Notes: generated by a model not told the origin, from the letters alone. Numbered from the stretch's first letter, positions 1 through 9,638 are shown. The stretch is DNA of 60,086 bases from Ensifer sp. LC11 (GCF_001695835.1 NZ_MBSO01000039.1:1-60086), one strand, 5' to 3'. A program made the numbers and translations.

Positions 1-104
1 GAACCTTCGACACGCTCTCAAACGCCCTTGGGTCCATCTGCAACCTCTTCAACAGAACCGAGTGCTGGAACTATCTCAAGGCGGCAGGGTATGCGTCTGA
101 TTAA
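1..104 (+). CDS. IS630-family transposase, C-terminal fragment
   Basis: The frame starting at base 3 is open from the window edge to a TAA at 102-104 and gives 33 residues ending in ECWNYLKAAGYASD. An E-C-x-N-Y-x-x-x-A-G-Y tail is characteristic of IS630/Tc1-type DDE transposases, which insert at TA dinucleotides. Only the tail is visible, so it cannot be said whether the element is intact. It reads toward holA. The same tail pattern with different residues occurs at the right edge on the other strand, so the window lies between two non-identical IS630 elements. Confidence 0.75.
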   Translation, partial: TFDTLSNALGSICNLFNRTECWNYLKAAGYASD

Positions 105-147
105 ACGTACGATGCTTTAAATGTATGTTTTTTAAGGATTATGTGGA

Positions 148-164
148 ACCAAATCGGATTTGGT
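148..164. repeat. 17-nt near-perfect palindrome beside the IS630 end
   Basis: ACCAAATC-G-GATTTGGT is an 8-bp inverted repeat around a single base, 44 nt after the transposase stop. It may belong to the non-coding end of the IS or to an operator. No function can be assigned. Apart from this and the next palindrome, nothing gene-like is seen in bases 105-336. Confidence 0.4.
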
Positions 165-213
165 CATCCCAATTTCGCTCGCGGTATGCGAATAGATTGC
201 GCCCCGCCGTTAT

Positions 214-237
214 CCATGGTCTCTGATGAGACCATGG
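214..237. repeat. 10-bp perfect hairpin downstream of holA
   Basis: CCATGGTCTC, loop TGAT, GAGACCATGG forms a perfect 10-bp stem about 100 nt beyond the holA stop codon. No T-run follows on either strand, so a rho-independent terminator is not convincing. It may be an IS-associated palindrome or a processing/stability hairpin at the end of the leuS-lptE-holA message. Confidence 0.4.
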
Positions 238-336
238 TGTCGACGGCCCCGGGGCGCCAAAATCCTACCGATCTGAGTTGGCCGGGCGACAAGGGCGTCT
301 GCCGATGATGCGCAGCGGAAACGACGGTTCGCGCGC

Positions 337-1371
337 CTACCGTCGTGCCGATTGCACGGCGATCGCCAACAGATTTTGTAGAACCAGGCTCTCTTCAAGG
401 CTCGCTCGACTGCGGCTCTGATAGATGGTGGTCTGCAGGCGATTGAGTTCGCGTCTTATCGCTGGGGACGACCAATGTTTGAGGGCGGCTTCAACGATCG
501 GCTTGCGCCGGAAATGGAGGCCGCGGCCAAGCGTTGCGATCACCTGACTTGCCTGCTGCCGGCTCGCATCCATCTCGGCGCGCATCACATCGAGCTGCTG
601 AAACTGGCGCAGGCAAGCCTGCAACACCAGAAAGGCTGGCGTCTTCGACGTGGTGATCTTCTGCATCGCATGTAGCAGCCCATCAAGATCGCCCTTCAGG
701 ACGGCGTCGACGGCGTCGTCGACGGAAATGGCGCTGGCATCGCCGACGATATCGAGAACGTCTTCCTCGTCCACCGTCGACTTTCCGCGACAATAGAGAG
801 CGAGCTTGCGCAACTCGTTGCGCGAGGCGAGACGATCGCCGCCAAGCGCTTCCAGCAGCCGCTGGCGCGCACCCGGACTGATGCCCAGCTTCTCGTCGCC
901 CAGTTCCTTGTCGATGAGCGCCTGCAGGCTGCGCACGTCGTCGCTGTAGCAGGCAATGCATGCGACCGAACGGGCGGTTTCACCGATCTTGCGGAGTGCT
1001 GCACCCTTTTTCAGGTCACCGGCTTCAACGATGACGTAGCTACCGGAAGGAGGCTCGGTGGCGAGAATCTGGAGTGCGTCGACAAGCGCCTTTTCGTTGG
1101 CGGCACCGCGAACCCAAACGAGCTTTTCACCGCCGAAGAGGCCGATCGCATTCACCTCGTCAAGCAGCCTGCCTGGCGACAGGGCCAATTCGCTGACGTC
1201 GAGTTTGAGGACCGAAAAGGGATCGTCGAGCGGCACGCCGGATCGCGACGCAATTGCCGACGCCCGCTCGGATACGAGCCCGCGGTCGGGCCCGTAGAGA
1301 ATGAACAGGCGATAGACCCCGGCTGCCTTCTGGAGGAACGAGTCGAACTCGTGCGACTTGACTTCGCTCAT
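337..1371 (-). CDS. holA: DNA polymerase III subunit delta
   Basis: A 344-residue protein of normal length for the clamp-loader delta subunit, which opens the beta sliding clamp during replication. The N-terminus carries the family segment FILYGPDRGLVSERA, followed by a AAA+-like body without a functional Walker A, and a C-terminal helical region (LVLQACLRQFQQLDVMRAEMD). It starts 11 bp after the lptE stop and is probably the last gene of a leuS-lptE-holA operon. In related Rhizobiales parB usually lies next on this side, but an IS630 end is found here instead. Confidence 0.92.
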   Translation of the reverse strand: MSEVKSHEFDSFLQKAAGVYRLFILYGPDRGLVSERASAIASRSGVPLDDPFSVLKLDVSELALSPGRLLDEVNAIGLFGGEKLVWVRGAANEKALVDALQILATEPPSGSYVIVEAGDLKKGAALRKIGETARSVACIACYSDDVRSLQALIDKELGDEKLGISPGARQRLLEALGGDRLASRNELRKLALYCRGKSTVDEEDVLDIVGDASAISVDDAVDAVLKGDLDGLLHAMQKITTSKTPAFLVLQACLRQFQQLDVMRAEMDASRQQASQVIATLGRGLHFRRKPIVEAALKHWSSPAIRRELNRLQTTIYQSRSRASLEESLVLQNLLAIAVQSARR

Positions 1372-1382
1372 TCCGGCACCGG

Positions 1383-1907
1383 CTAGCGGCTGAGGGCCGC
1401 GGCAATGTCGGCGCGGATCAGCTCAGCCAGTTCCTTTGCGGCGCGGTTCTCGCCGTCGCGTATAGCCCGCACCTTGGCAAACTCCTGGACCGGGAAGTCA
1501 ACAAGGGCGACCGCCGAGCGGTTGCCGGACTTGACTGTCTCACCGGTACCGGTCTTCGTCAGGTTGTAATCCGCCTTGACGACGATGCGACCGGCGCCGG
1601 CTCGGTCCTTGGCTTGGTCGTAGAGCACGCCCATCGCCCGGCTGGTGACGTTCAGCGCCAGGTGATACTGCGGGTTTGCAGGCTCACCCTGGCCACCGGC
1701 GACCAGGAAGATCAGCGCGTTGCGAACTTCCTGTTCGACGCGGTCATCGGCGTCCGAAATCTCGATCGCTGCCAAGGCCGTGGACGTGCCGACGCTGTCG
1801 GAATAGAGCGGCCTGACCTGGCAGCCGGCGAGCGCGGTCAACATAAGCATGCCAGCCAGCACCGGAACAGACCGGATGCGGAAACCAGCTCTATCAGACA
1901 ACGACAT
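1383..1907 (-). CDS. lptE: LPS-assembly lipoprotein LptE
   Basis: A 174-residue lipoprotein. I start it at the methionine of MSLSDRAGF because a lipoprotein signal follows directly: a hydrophobic stretch ending in the lipobox LTALAGC, with Cys about 29 residues in, then QVRPLYSDS, which is typical of alphaproteobacterial LptE. LptE plugs the LptD barrel in the outer membrane and inserts lipopolysaccharide. The start lies inside the end of leuS (14-bp overlap), implying translational coupling. A longer in-frame start at 2018 would bury the signal peptide and is rejected. Confidence 0.9.
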   Translation of the reverse strand: MSLSDRAGFRIRSVPVLAGMLMLTALAGCQVRPLYSDSVGTSTALAAIEISDADDRVEQEVRNALIFLVAGGQGEPANPQYHLALNVTSRAMGVLYDQAKDRAGAGRIVVKADYNLTKTGTGETVKSGNRSAVALVDFPVQEFAKVRAIRDGENRAAKELAELIRADIAAALSR

Positions 1908-4521
1908 TGACGATCCTCTGGGGCACGACGATGATTTTCTTGGGGGTGCTGCCGTTGAGAGCGGACTTGACGACATCGAGCGCCAGGACGGCGCTTTCGA
2001 TCGCACTCTGATCCGCATCGCGAGCGATTGTCAAATCGGCGCGCTTCTTGCCGTTGATCTGCACCGGCAGGGTGATTTCGTTCTCGACGACCAGGGCGGC
2101 GTCGAAGGACGGCCAGCCTTGTTCCGCGATCAGGCCTTCGCCGCCGATTTCACGCCAGCATTCCTCGGCAAGGTGCGGGGTCATCGGCGCGACGAGATTG
2201 ATCAGGATCGTCGCAGCGTCTTTCACGGCGCTGGCAAGCGCCGGAGCTGCCTTGCCGGCTGCAACCTGGGTCAGCGGTGCGGCGAGCGTGTTCACGAGCT
2301 CGTAGATGCGCGCCACGGCCTTGTTGAAGGCCAGTTTGTCGTAGTCGGCCTCCACCGCGCGCAGCGTCTTGTGGGCGGCTTGTGAAACAGCGAGGCCCTC
2401 GCCGTCGAATGCCGGTTGAGCCTCGACCGTGCGCAGCTTCTCCGCTGCCTCGCTGATCAGGCGCCAGACGCGCTGGACGAATCGATGGGCGCCCTCGACG
2501 CCCGCTTCGGACCAGATCACGTCGCGATCCGGGGGCGAATCGGAAAGAACAAAGAACCGGGCCGTGTCGGCGCCGTAGGAGGCGATGATATCGTCCGGGT
2601 CGACGACGTTCTTCTTCGACTTCGACATCTTCTCGATCGAACCGATGGCGACCTCTTCGCCGGTCTCGATGAGGGTGGCGCGCCGCTGTCCATCAAGCTC
2701 TTCGATGCGGATTTCGGCTGGCGTCACCCATTCGCGCTGGGCGCCCTCGCCGCGGCTGTAGGTCTCGTGCACGACCATCCCTTGCGTGAACAGACCCTTG
2801 AACGGCTCGTCGACTGCGACGTGGCCGGTCGCCTTCATCGCGCGGGTGAAGAAGCGCGAATAGAGCAGATGCAGGATCGCGTGCTCGATGCCGCCGATAT
2901 ACTGGTCGACCGGCAGCCAGTGGTTGGCAACGGCAGGATCGGTCGGGTTGTCTTCCCAAGGCGCGGTGAAGCGGGTGAAGTACCAAGACGAATCGACGAA
3001 GGTGTCCATCGTGTCCGTCTCGCGGCGGGCATCCTTGCCGCAATGCGGGCAGGCGACGTGACGCCAGGTCGGATGGCGGTCAAGCGGATTGCCGGGCTTG
3101 TCGAAGGTAACATCCGGCGGCAGGACGACGGGCAGGTCGGCCTTCGGAACCGGCACGACACCGCAATCTTCGCAATGGATGACCGGGATCGGGCAGCCCC
3201 AGTAACGCTGGCGGGAGATGCCCCAGTCGCGCAGGCGGAAGTTCACCTTGCGCTCGGCGCGCGGTGTGCCGTCGAGCGTTTCCTTCTCGAGCTTCGAGGC
3301 AACGGTCTCGAAGGCCGCTTCGATCGACAGACCGTCGAGGAAGCGCGAGTTGATCATGACACCGTCGCCGACATAGGCCTCGTCACCGATCGCGAAGGTC
3401 GCGGCATCGGCATCCGCCGGCATGACGACCGGAACGACCGGAAGATCATATTTGCGCGCGAATTCAAGGTCGCGCTGGTCGCCGGAGGGGCAGCCGAAAA
3501 TGGCGCCCGTGCCATAGTCCATCAATACGAAGTTTGCGACATAAACAGGCAGTTCCCAGCTCGGATCAAGTGGATGCTTGGCGCGAATGCCGGTGTCGAT
3601 GCCCTTTTTCTCGGCCGTCTCCAGTGCGGCGAGCGACGTGCCCGCGCGTCGGCATTCCTCGCAGAAGGCATCGACGTCCGCATTGGTCGCCGCCACCTGC
3701 TTTGCCAGCGGATGGTCGGCGGCGATCGCCAGGAAGGAGGCGCCGAACAGCGTGTCCGGACGGGTCGTGTAAACCGTAAGCTCGGTCTCGTCGCCGGCGG
3801 TACCCTTCACCAGTTCCCAGCGCAGCGACAGGCCCTCCGAACGGCCTATCCAGTTCTTCTGCATCAGGCGGACCTTCTCGGGCCACTGATCCAGCGTGTC
3901 CAGAGCGTCAAGCAGTTCCTGGCTGAAGTCGGTGATGCGGAAGAACCATTGCGTCAGTTCGCGCTGCTCAACCAGAGCGCCGGAGCGCCAGCCGCGGCCG
4001 TCGATTACCTGCTCGTTGGCAAGCACGGTGTTGTCGACCGGGTCCCAGTTGACCTTGGACTGCTTGCGGTAGACGAGACCTTTTTCCAGGAAATCCACGA
4101 ACAGGTGCTGCTGGCGCTGATAGTAGGCCGGGTCGCAGGTTGCGAACTCGCGGTTCCAGTCGAGCGAAAGGCCCATGACCTTCAGCTGCGCCTTCATCGA
4201 GGCGATGTTCTGGTAGGTCCAGCTCGCCGGATGCACGCCACGCTCCATTGCGGCATTTTCAGCCGGCATGCCGAAGGCGTCCCAGCCCATCGGGTGCAGC
4301 ACGTTGAAGCCGCGGGCGCGCTTGTAGCGCGCCACCACGTCGCCCATGGTATAGTTGCGCACGTGGCCCATATGAATGCGGCCCGACGGATAGGGGAACA
4401 TCTCGAGCACGTAGTACTTTTCGCGCGGATCATCGTTCTCGGTCTGGAAGACCTCGTTCTGTTCCCATTCCTGCTGCCAACGGGGCTCGGCATCACGCGG
4501 ATTGTATCGTTCGCTAGACAT
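1894..4521 (-). CDS. leuS: Leucyl-tRNA synthetase
   Basis: An 875-residue class I aminoacyl-tRNA synthetase, full length for the bacterial enzyme. Visible signatures are the HIGH box as [15 protein letters not shown] near the N-terminus, the CP1 editing insertion in the middle, and the KMSKS loop ([15 protein letters not shown]) near residue 630. It charges tRNA-Leu in the cytoplasm. I chose the start giving [16 protein letters not shown], the usual beginning in Rhizobiales; an upstream in-frame ATG at 4593 adds 24 residues that look unlike the family. It heads the leuS-lptE-holA transcription unit and diverges from yggS. Confidence 0.97.
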   Translation of the reverse strand: MSSERYNPRDAEPRWQQEWEQNEVFQTENDDPREKYYVLEMFPYPSGRIHMGHVRNYTMGDVVARYKRARGFNVLHPMGWDAFGMPAENAAMERGVHPASWTYQNIASMKAQLKVMGLSLDWNREFATCDPAYYQRQQHLFVDFLEKGLVYRKQSKVNWDPVDNTVLANEQVIDGRGWRSGALVEQRELTQWFFRITDFSQELLDALDTLDQWPEKVRLMQKNWIGRSEGLSLRWELVKGTAGDETELTVYTTRPDTLFGASFLAIAADHPLAKQVAATNADVDAFCEECRRAGTSLAALETAEKKGIDTGIRAKHPLDPSWELPVYVANFVLMDYGTGAIFGCPSGDQRDLEFARKYDLPVVPVVMPADADAATFAIGDEAYVGDGVMINSRFLDGLSIEAAFETVASKLEKETLDGTPRAERKVNFRLRDWGISRQRYWGCPIPVIHCEDCGVVPVPKADLPVVLPPDVTFDKPGNPLDRHPTWRHVACPHCGKDARRETDTMDTFVDSSWYFTRFTAPWEDNPTDPAVANHWLPVDQYIGGIEHAILHLLYSRFFTRAMKATGHVAVDEPFKGLFTQGMVVHETYSRGEGAQREWVTPAEIRIEELDGQRRATLIETGEEVAIGSIEKMSKSKKNVVDPDDIIASYGADTARFFVLSDSPPDRDVIWSEAGVEGAHRFVQRVWRLISEAAEKLRTVEAQPAFDGEGLAVSQAAHKTLRAVEADYDKLAFNKAVARIYELVNTLAAPLTQVAAGKAAPALASAVKDAATILINLVAPMTPHLAEECWREIGGEGLIAEQGWPSFDAALVVENEITLPVQINGKKRADLTIARDADQSAIESAVLALDVVKSALNGSTPKKIIVVPQRIVNVVV

Positions 4522-4745
4522 GACTTTTCGATGTTCCGGAAGTTCTAGGGGCGCATGAAGCGCGCTCATGATAGTTGGGGTGACCTTCACCACGAAACCG
4601 CCTGACGGTCAAGTTTTTGAAGGGTTTGCCGCGACACTTTGGCGGATTTGCGCCCGTCACGAAGGGGGCGGTCTTGGCAAGTCGACCAACTTTGCCTAAT
4701 CCGCTCGGTGAGTGGTTTGAGAAATCGGTTTCGGAGAAAAGGTCC

Positions 4746-5402
4746 ATGGAAGTCCAAGAGCGGTTGCAGGATGTCGTGAGCCGGATTCAGGCGGCAGAAA
4801 AGTCTGCCCATCGCAAGGGCGCCGCTACGCTGGTCGCCGTCTCCAAGACCTTCGACGCTGATGCGATCCGGCCGGTAATAGCTGCAGGCCAGCGCGTGTT
4901 CGGTGAGAACCGCGTTCAGGAAGCACAGGGCAAGTGGCCGGAGCTGAAGGCGGAGACATCAGGCCTCGAGCTGCACCTGATCGGCCCGCTGCAGTCGAAC
5001 AAGGCGGCCGAGGCGGTCGCCCTGTTCGATGTCATCGAAACCGTCGATCGCGAGAAGATTGCCCGCGCGCTCGCTGGTGAGATGCAGAAGCAGGGCCGAA
5101 ACCTCAGGCTCTACGTCCAGGTGAACACCGGGCTCGAGCCGCAGAAAGCCGGTATCGCTCCGGAGGAAACCGCCGCTTTCGTCGATTTCTGCCGGCAGGA
5201 GCTGGGTCTTTCCATCGAGGGGTTGATGTGCATCCCGCCGGTCGAGGAAAACCCTGGCCCGCATTTTGCGCTGCTCGCCAAGCTTGCTGGCACCTGCAAG
5301 CTTGAAAAGCTGTCGATGGGCATGTCTGGCGATTTCGAGACGGCCGTCCAGTTTGGCGCCACCAGCGTGCGTGTTGGCTCGGCCATCTTTGGCGCGCGGT
5401 AA
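4746..5402 (+). CDS. yggS: YggS/PLPBP-family pyridoxal 5'-phosphate homeostasis protein
   Basis: A 218-residue single-domain PLP-binding protein of the alanine-racemase-fold YggS family, which buffers PLP and affects amino-acid pools. LVAVSKT places the Schiff-base lysine at Lys34, and VFGENRVQEAQGKW, LHLIGPLQSNKA and LSMGMSGDFETAV are family blocks. The ATG at 4746 gives the normal N-terminus; the frame is open upstream to 4617 but that extension is not family-like. It is divergent from leuS. Confidence 0.93.
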   Translation: MEVQERLQDVVSRIQAAEKSAHRKGAATLVAVSKTFDADAIRPVIAAGQRVFGENRVQEAQGKWPELKAETSGLELHLIGPLQSNKAAEAVALFDVIETVDREKIARALAGEMQKQGRNLRLYVQVNTGLEPQKAGIAPEETAAFVDFCRQELGLSIEGLMCIPPVEENPGPHFALLAKLAGTCKLEKLSMGMSGDFETAVQFGATSVRVGSAIFGAR

Positions 5403-5514
5403 CGCCACTTCGTCGCATTACGCTTTCGTCGGGGTTCCCCTGCTCTCTCATTAGCCTATCCTTGTGCACGAGGAGGCCGGATTTGTCCGGCAGCATGCAT
5501 AGGGAGGAACGGAA

Positions 5515-7422
5515 ATGGCGAGTCGCTATTCCGAGGTATACGCCGCCTGGAAGGCGGATCCACAGGGCTTCTGGTTGGTTGCCGCCGACGCCATCGATTG
5601 GTTCGAAAGGCCGGAGCGCGCCTTCGATGCTGAGCGCGGCATTTATGGCCACTGGTTTGCCGGCGGCACCACCAACACTTGCTACAACTGCGTGGATCGC
5701 CACGTGGAGGCTGGTCGCGGCGATCAGATCGCCTTCATCTACGACAGCCCGGTCACCGGGCGGGTCGAGCACATCTCCTATGCGGCACTGCTTGCCGATG
5801 TGAGGGCGCTCGCTGCGGTCTATCGCCGGCTCGGTGTCGGCAAGGGCGACCGCATTATCCTCTATATGCCGATGATACCGCAGGCGGCGATCGCGATGCT
5901 TGCGGCCGCCCGCATTGGCGCAGTGCATTCGGTGGTGTTTGGCGGTTTTGCCGCCAATGAACTGGCGGTGCGCATTGACGATTGCCAGGCAAAACTCGTG
6001 GTCTCGGCAAGTTGCGGCATCGAACCCAGCCGCACGGTTGCCTACAAGCCGCTGCTCGATGCGGCTCTCGAGATCGCGACTCATAAACCGGCCCATTGTC
6101 TCGTTTTTCAGCGGGATATGGCGGAAGCCGCCATGACCGATGGTCGCGACATCGATTTCGCGGGGGCGTTGGCATCGGCGAAGGAGGCCGGTGACGAGGC
6201 CGAGTGCGTGCCCGTCGCCTCGACCGATCCGCTCTACGTGCTCTATACGTCGGGCACGACCGGCCAGCCCAAAGGCGTGGTGCGCGACAATGGCGGCCAC
6301 ATGGTCGCGCTCAAATGGTCGATGGAGAATTTCTTCGGGGTTCAGCCTGGCGAGGTGTTCTGGGCCGCGTCCGATATCGGCTGGGTCGTCGGACATTCCT
6401 ATATCGTCTATGGGCCGCTTTTGAACGGCAGCACCTCGATCCTCTTTGAAGGCAAACCGGTCGGAACGCCCGATCCCGGCACCTATTGGCGCATCATTGC
6501 CGAGCATGGCGTCGTGGTCATGTTCACCGCCCCGACGGCTCTCCGGGCGATCCGCAAGGAGGATCCGGACGCGACCTTTGCGGTCCGCTACGACCTGTCG
6601 CGGTTTCGTGCGCTGTTTCTCGCCGGCGAACGGGCGGATCCGGATACGATCCGATGGGCCGAGAAGGGGCTTGGTGTGCCTGTTATCGATCACTGGTGGC
6701 AGACGGAAACGGGCTGGCCCGTTGCCGGCAATCCCATGGGTCTCGGTCTGCTGCCGGTGAAATACGGCTCGCCCGCCGTTCCGCTGCCGGGCTATGACGT
6801 GCAGATCCTCGACGATGCCGGGCATCCGGTCGGTCCCGGCACACTCGGCAATGTGGTCGTCAAATTGCCGCTTCCGCCCGGCTGCCTGCCGACACTTTGG
6901 AATGCCGACAATCGGTTTCGTGCCGCCTATCTCGAGGAGTTTCCCGGCTACTACAAAACGGCCGACGCCGGCTATCTCGATGAGGACGGTTACATCTTCA
7001 TCATGGCGCGCACCGACGACATCATCAACGTCGCTGGTCACCGTCTGTCCACCGGAGCCATGGAGGAAGTCTGCGCCAGCCATCCTGATGTCGCCGAATG
7101 CGCCGTGATCGGCATTGCCGACGCTTTGAAGGGCCAGGTGCCCGCGGGCTTTCTGGTGATCAACTCCAATGTTTCCCGTGAAACATCGGAAATCGAGCGC
7201 GAGGTCATCAGTCTTGTGCGCGAGCGCATCGGTCCGGTGGCCGCTTTCCGCATGGCGATTTGCGTCAAGCGGCTGCCGAAGACGCGATCGGGCAAGATCC
7301 TGCGGGCGACAATCCAGAAGATCGCCGATCGCCAACCCTGGAAGATGCCGGCAACCATCGATGACCCGGCCATTCTCGACGAGATCACCCTGGTGCTGCA
7401 TGGCCGCGGTATCGGTCTCTGA
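5515..7422 (+). CDS. prpE: Propionyl-CoA synthetase-type acyl-CoA ligase
   Basis: A 635-residue AMP-forming acyl-CoA synthetase. The adenylation motif reads YTSGTTGQPKGVVRDNGGH; the RDNGGH ending matches PrpE propionyl-CoA synthetases more than acetate enzymes. The C-terminal [18 protein letters not shown] supplies the catalytic, acetylation-regulated lysine. It activates propionate (possibly other short acids) to the CoA ester in the cytoplasm. AGGGAGG about 8 nt before the ATG is a strong ribosome site. A parS-like 16-mer lies inside the gene near residue 555, in a stretch that is variable in the family. A related ligase, acsA, lies 2.4 kb downstream. Confidence 0.88.
   Translation: MASRYSEVYAAWKADPQGFWLVAADAIDWFERPERAFDAERGIYGHWFAGGTTNTCYNCVDRHVEAGRGDQIAFIYDSPVTGRVEHISYAALLADVRALAAVYRRLGVGKGDRIILYMPMIPQAAIAMLAAARIGAVHSVVFGGFAANELAVRIDDCQAKLVVSASCGIEPSRTVAYKPLLDAALEIATHKPAHCLVFQRDMAEAAMTDGRDIDFAGALASAKEAGDEAECVPVASTDPLYVLYTSGTTGQPKGVVRDNGGHMVALKWSMENFFGVQPGEVFWAASDIGWVVGHSYIVYGPLLNGSTSILFEGKPVGTPDPGTYWRIIAEHGVVVMFTAPTALRAIRKEDPDATFAVRYDLSRFRALFLAGERADPDTIRWAEKGLGVPVIDHWWQTETGWPVAGNPMGLGLLPVKYGSPAVPLPGYDVQILDDAGHPVGPGTLGNVVVKLPLPPGCLPTLWNADNRFRAAYLEEFPGYYKTADAGYLDEDGYIFIMARTDDIINVAGHRLSTGAMEEVCASHPDVAECAVIGIADALKGQVPAGFLVINSNVSRETSEIEREVISLVRERIGPVAAFRMAICVKRLPKTRSGKILRATIQKIADRQPWKMPATIDDPAILDEITLVLHGRGIGL
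7170..7185. promoter_or_regulatory. parS-like ParB binding site inside prpE
   Basis: TGTTTCCCGTGAAACA differs at one position from the widespread parS consensus TGTTTCACGTGAAACA. It lies in coding sequence for the residues NVSRETS of PrpE. ParB nucleates on such sites near the origin. Its position a few kilobases from holA fits the usual parAB neighbourhood. ParB binding itself is inferred. Confidence 0.55.
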
Positions 7423-7445
7423 CGACTGATGGCCGGGATTGCTGA

Positions 7446-7468
7446 GCCGGCTCATGAAATGAGCCGGC
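7446..7468. terminator. Hairpin between convergent prpE and lysR
   Basis: GCCGGCTCAT-GAA-ATGAGCCGGC is a perfect 10-bp stem with a 3-nt loop in the 58-bp gap between the two convergent genes. No clear T-run follows on either strand, so it is either a weak bidirectional terminator or an RNA 3'-end stabiliser. Confidence 0.5.
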
Positions 7469-7480
7469 GTCTCACTTGCA

Positions 7481-8350
7481 TCAGGCCTTAACGATCGCCG
7501 AGAACCAATCGCTGAAAGCGGCGACCGCTTTTGAGCGCGTGGTCTTGGTGATGAGAAAATAGCCCTCGTCCTCAAGCGTCGCGATCTCGGACAATACTAC
7601 GAGGTCGCCGCTTTCGATTTCTCGTCTGAAGACCTCGACCGGACAGAGGGCAACTCCGTGGCCGGCGATCACGGCTGTCGCGAGAAGATTGAAATCCTGG
7701 AAGACGGGGCCGCGCAACGTCTGTGTGGCCTCCTGCCCCGCCCGTGCGAACCAATCGCGCCAGCGTGACGTGGTTTCGTCATGCAGCAGATCGGCGGAAG
7801 CGATTGCCTGCGGTGAATTCAACGCACCCTTCCGTTCGCGATAGCGCGGGCTCGCGACCGGCCGGTTGATACGTGAAAACAGCCGATCGGAGCGCGTTCC
7901 CTCGCTTTTGTCGGCGCCGAGCGTAATGAGGATATCGCAGCCGGTCTCGCGCAGCTGCTGCTCGGCCATGGCATAGACGACCTTTACGTCGACTTCGGGG
8001 TGATTGCCGAGAAACCCGCTGAGTGCCGGGATCAGCCAGCGGGTGGCGATCGAGGGAATGCAAGCAACGCTCACCTGCGCCTTGGCGTTGAGCCGCAGAA
8101 GCTCGGTTTCCATGGCGATGCGTTCGAACGAGGCTGTCAGCGTCGCTGCCAGGCTTTCTGCTTCCGACGCCAGTCGCACACCGCGTTTCTCACGCAGGAA
8201 GAGCGGTCGGCCGAACCATGCCTCCAACAGCCGGATCTGATGACTGACGGCGGCATGCGTTACATGCAGCTCGTCCGCCGCGCGCGAAAAGCTGGCCAGG
8301 CGCGCTGCAGCTTCGAAGGCGCGCAGCATCCCGAGCGGTGGCAGTGTCAT
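7481..8350 (-). CDS. LysR-family transcriptional regulator (GcvA-like)
   Basis: A 289-residue regulator. The N-terminal winged helix-turn-helix is clear (MLRAFEAAARLASFSRAADELHVTHAAVSHQIR), with the A-V-S-H-Q-I recognition pattern of the GcvA/AmpR branch, followed by a periplasmic-binding-protein-like effector domain. I start at MTLPPLG (8350), which has GAGGAA upstream; an in-frame ATG at 8410 would add 20 unlikely residues. It is divergent from the ectC-like gene with a 136-bp shared region, so it probably controls that gene. The effector is unknown. Confidence 0.87.
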   Translation of the reverse strand: MTLPPLGMLRAFEAAARLASFSRAADELHVTHAAVSHQIRLLEAWFGRPLFLREKRGVRLASEAESLAATLTASFERIAMETELLRLNAKAQVSVACIPSIATRWLIPALSGFLGNHPEVDVKVVYAMAEQQLRETGCDILITLGADKSEGTRSDRLFSRINRPVASPRYRERKGALNSPQAIASADLLHDETTSRWRDWFARAGQEATQTLRGPVFQDFNLLATAVIAGHGVALCPVEVFRREIESGDLVVLSEIATLEDEGYFLITKTTRSKAVAAFSDWFSAIVKA

Positions 8351-8486
8351 CTGTAAGATTTCCTCATCTATTGGCCGAGAAATCGTCGTTTGAAAGGCCA
8401 AGGATGTCAACGGATACTGATCTCACTGCGGATTTCGGCGAAGACCGAGCCCTCATGCATTAGAAATTCTTACAAAGGAGAGACCC

Positions 8487-8873
8487 ATGTTCGTGCGCAG
8501 TCTGCGGGAGATCGAAGCAACGGATCATTTTGTCGAGTGGGGCAGCGGCACCAGCCATCGGTTGTTGACCGAAAGGGATGGCATGGGTTTCACCGTGTGC
8601 CACACGGTGGTGCGCGCCGGCACGGTGTCCCTGCTGGAGTACCGAAACCATCTTGAGGCCTGCTACTGCATTGCCGGCCAGGGAGAGGTCGAGGACATGC
8701 AGGGCAATGTCTTCCCGATCCGCAAGGGTGACATTTATGTGCTCGACCAGCACGACAAGCACTTTCTGCGCGGCGGACAGGATGAGGATCTGATCCTCGT
8801 CAGCGTCTTCAATCCGCCGCTCAAAGGAACCGAGCGCCACAACCTGAACAATCCGGCCGGCTCGGCCTATTGA
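8487..8873 (+). CDS. ectC: Ectoine synthase-like cupin (solitary EctC)
   Basis: A 128-residue cupin matching ectoine synthase: [13 protein letters not shown] at the start, [20 protein letters not shown] in the cupin core, and [12 protein letters not shown] and [10 protein letters not shown] toward the end. EctC cyclises N-gamma-acetyl-diaminobutyrate to the compatible solute ectoine. No ectA, ectB or ectD is adjacent, so this is an orphan copy; the substrate would have to come from elsewhere or the protein may act on another compound. The ribosome site AAAGGAG before the ATG is excellent. The divergent LysR gene is the likely regulator. Confidence 0.82.
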   Translation: MFVRSLREIEATDHFVEWGSGTSHRLLTERDGMGFTVCHTVVRAGTVSLLEYRNHLEACYCIAGQGEVEDMQGNVFPIRKGDIYVLDQHDKHFLRGGQDEDLILVSVFNPPLKGTERHNLNNPAGSAY

Positions 8874-8890
8874 AACGTACGCAATAAAAA

Positions 8891-8920
8891 AGCCCGGATC
8901 GCCGATCCGGGCTTTGTTCA
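8891..8920. terminator. Bidirectional rho-independent terminator (ectC / trcR)
   Basis: AGCCCGGATC-GCC-GATCCGGGCT is a 10-bp perfect stem with AAAAAA on its left and TTTG on its right. It therefore terminates both the plus-strand ectC-like gene and the minus-strand DUF1013 gene, whose stops flank it. Confidence 0.85.
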
Positions 8921-8936
8921 TTGGCCTTGAAGGCGA

Positions 8937-9638
8937 TCAATAGTGATCGTCTTCGTCCTCGTCCTTGCGATCCGACTTCAGCGACTTGAGCTTGGCGAAG
9001 ACGGCATCGGCATCGATTTCCTTCTCCTCTTCGCGCTCGTAGCTGAAACCGAGCTTCTCGGTTTCCTGGGCCGATTCGAGGGTCGCGCCGAGTTCGGCAG
9101 CGGTCGGCAGCGGACGGCCCTTGGAGGCGCGCTCGACTTCGAGATCGAGATCGATCTGCGAGCACAGGCCAAGCGTGACCGGGTCCATCGGCGTCAGGTT
9201 GGCCGAGTTCCAATGGGTACGTTCGCGGATCTGCTCGATCGTCGACTTGGTGGTGCCGACGAGGCGCGAAATCTGCGCGTCCTTAAGCTCGGGATGGTTG
9301 CGCACCAGCCAGAGAATGGCGTTGGGGCGATCCTGGCGCTTCGAAACCGGCGTGTAGCGCGGACCCTTGCGCTTCGAGTCAGGGACTCGAACCTTCGGCT
9401 CCGAAAGCTTCAGCTTGTGATTGGGGTTTCCCTCGGCGCGGGCGATTTCGTCGCGCGAGAGTTGGCCTGTGGCAATCGGGTCGAGCCCCTTGATGCCCTG
9501 CGCGGATTCACCGTCGGCGATCGCTTTTACTTCTAGCGGGTGCAGCTTGCAAAACTGCGCGATCTGGTCGAAGGACAGCGCGGTATTGTCAACGAGCCAG
9601 ACGGCCGTTGCCTTGGGCATAAGCAGTTGCTGAGCCAT
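8937..9638 (-). CDS. trcR: DUF1013 / TrcR-family cell-cycle transcriptional regulator
   Basis: A 233-residue protein of a family largely confined to Alphaproteobacteria (PF06242, DUF1013, named TrcR in current annotations). Recognised segments are MAQQLLMPKATAVWLVDNT at the N-terminus and a helix-turn-helix-like stretch LKDAQISRLVGTTKSTIEQIRER. The C-terminus is acidic (DRKDEDEDDHY). I chose the start at MAQQLL; the frame continues upstream to 9743 but without family similarity. It stands alone, divergent from acsA. The role in cell-cycle transcription is from family annotation, not from this sequence. Confidence 0.8.
   Translation of the reverse strand: MAQQLLMPKATAVWLVDNTALSFDQIAQFCKLHPLEVKAIADGESAQGIKGLDPIATGQLSRDEIARAEGNPNHKLKLSEPKVRVPDSKRKGPRYTPVSKRQDRPNAILWLVRNHPELKDAQISRLVGTTKSTIEQIRERTHWNSANLTPMDPVTLGLCSQIDLDLEVERASKGRPLPTAAELGATLESAQETEKLGFSYEREEEKEIDADAVFAKLKSLKSDRKDEDEDDHY

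Noticed and set aside
2380-2395. TGTGAAACAG in leuS as a parS half-site
   Set aside because: Only one half matches; the CACGTG core is absent.
2416-4548. 710-codon open frame on the plus strand opposite leuS
   Set aside because: It is antisense to a clear leuS, Arg/Asp/Ala-rich with no recognisable domain; such frames arise from GC-rich codon bias.
5104-7575. 823-codon minus-strand frame opposite yggS and prpE
   Set aside because: Spans two well-supported genes on the other strand and has no recognisable domain.
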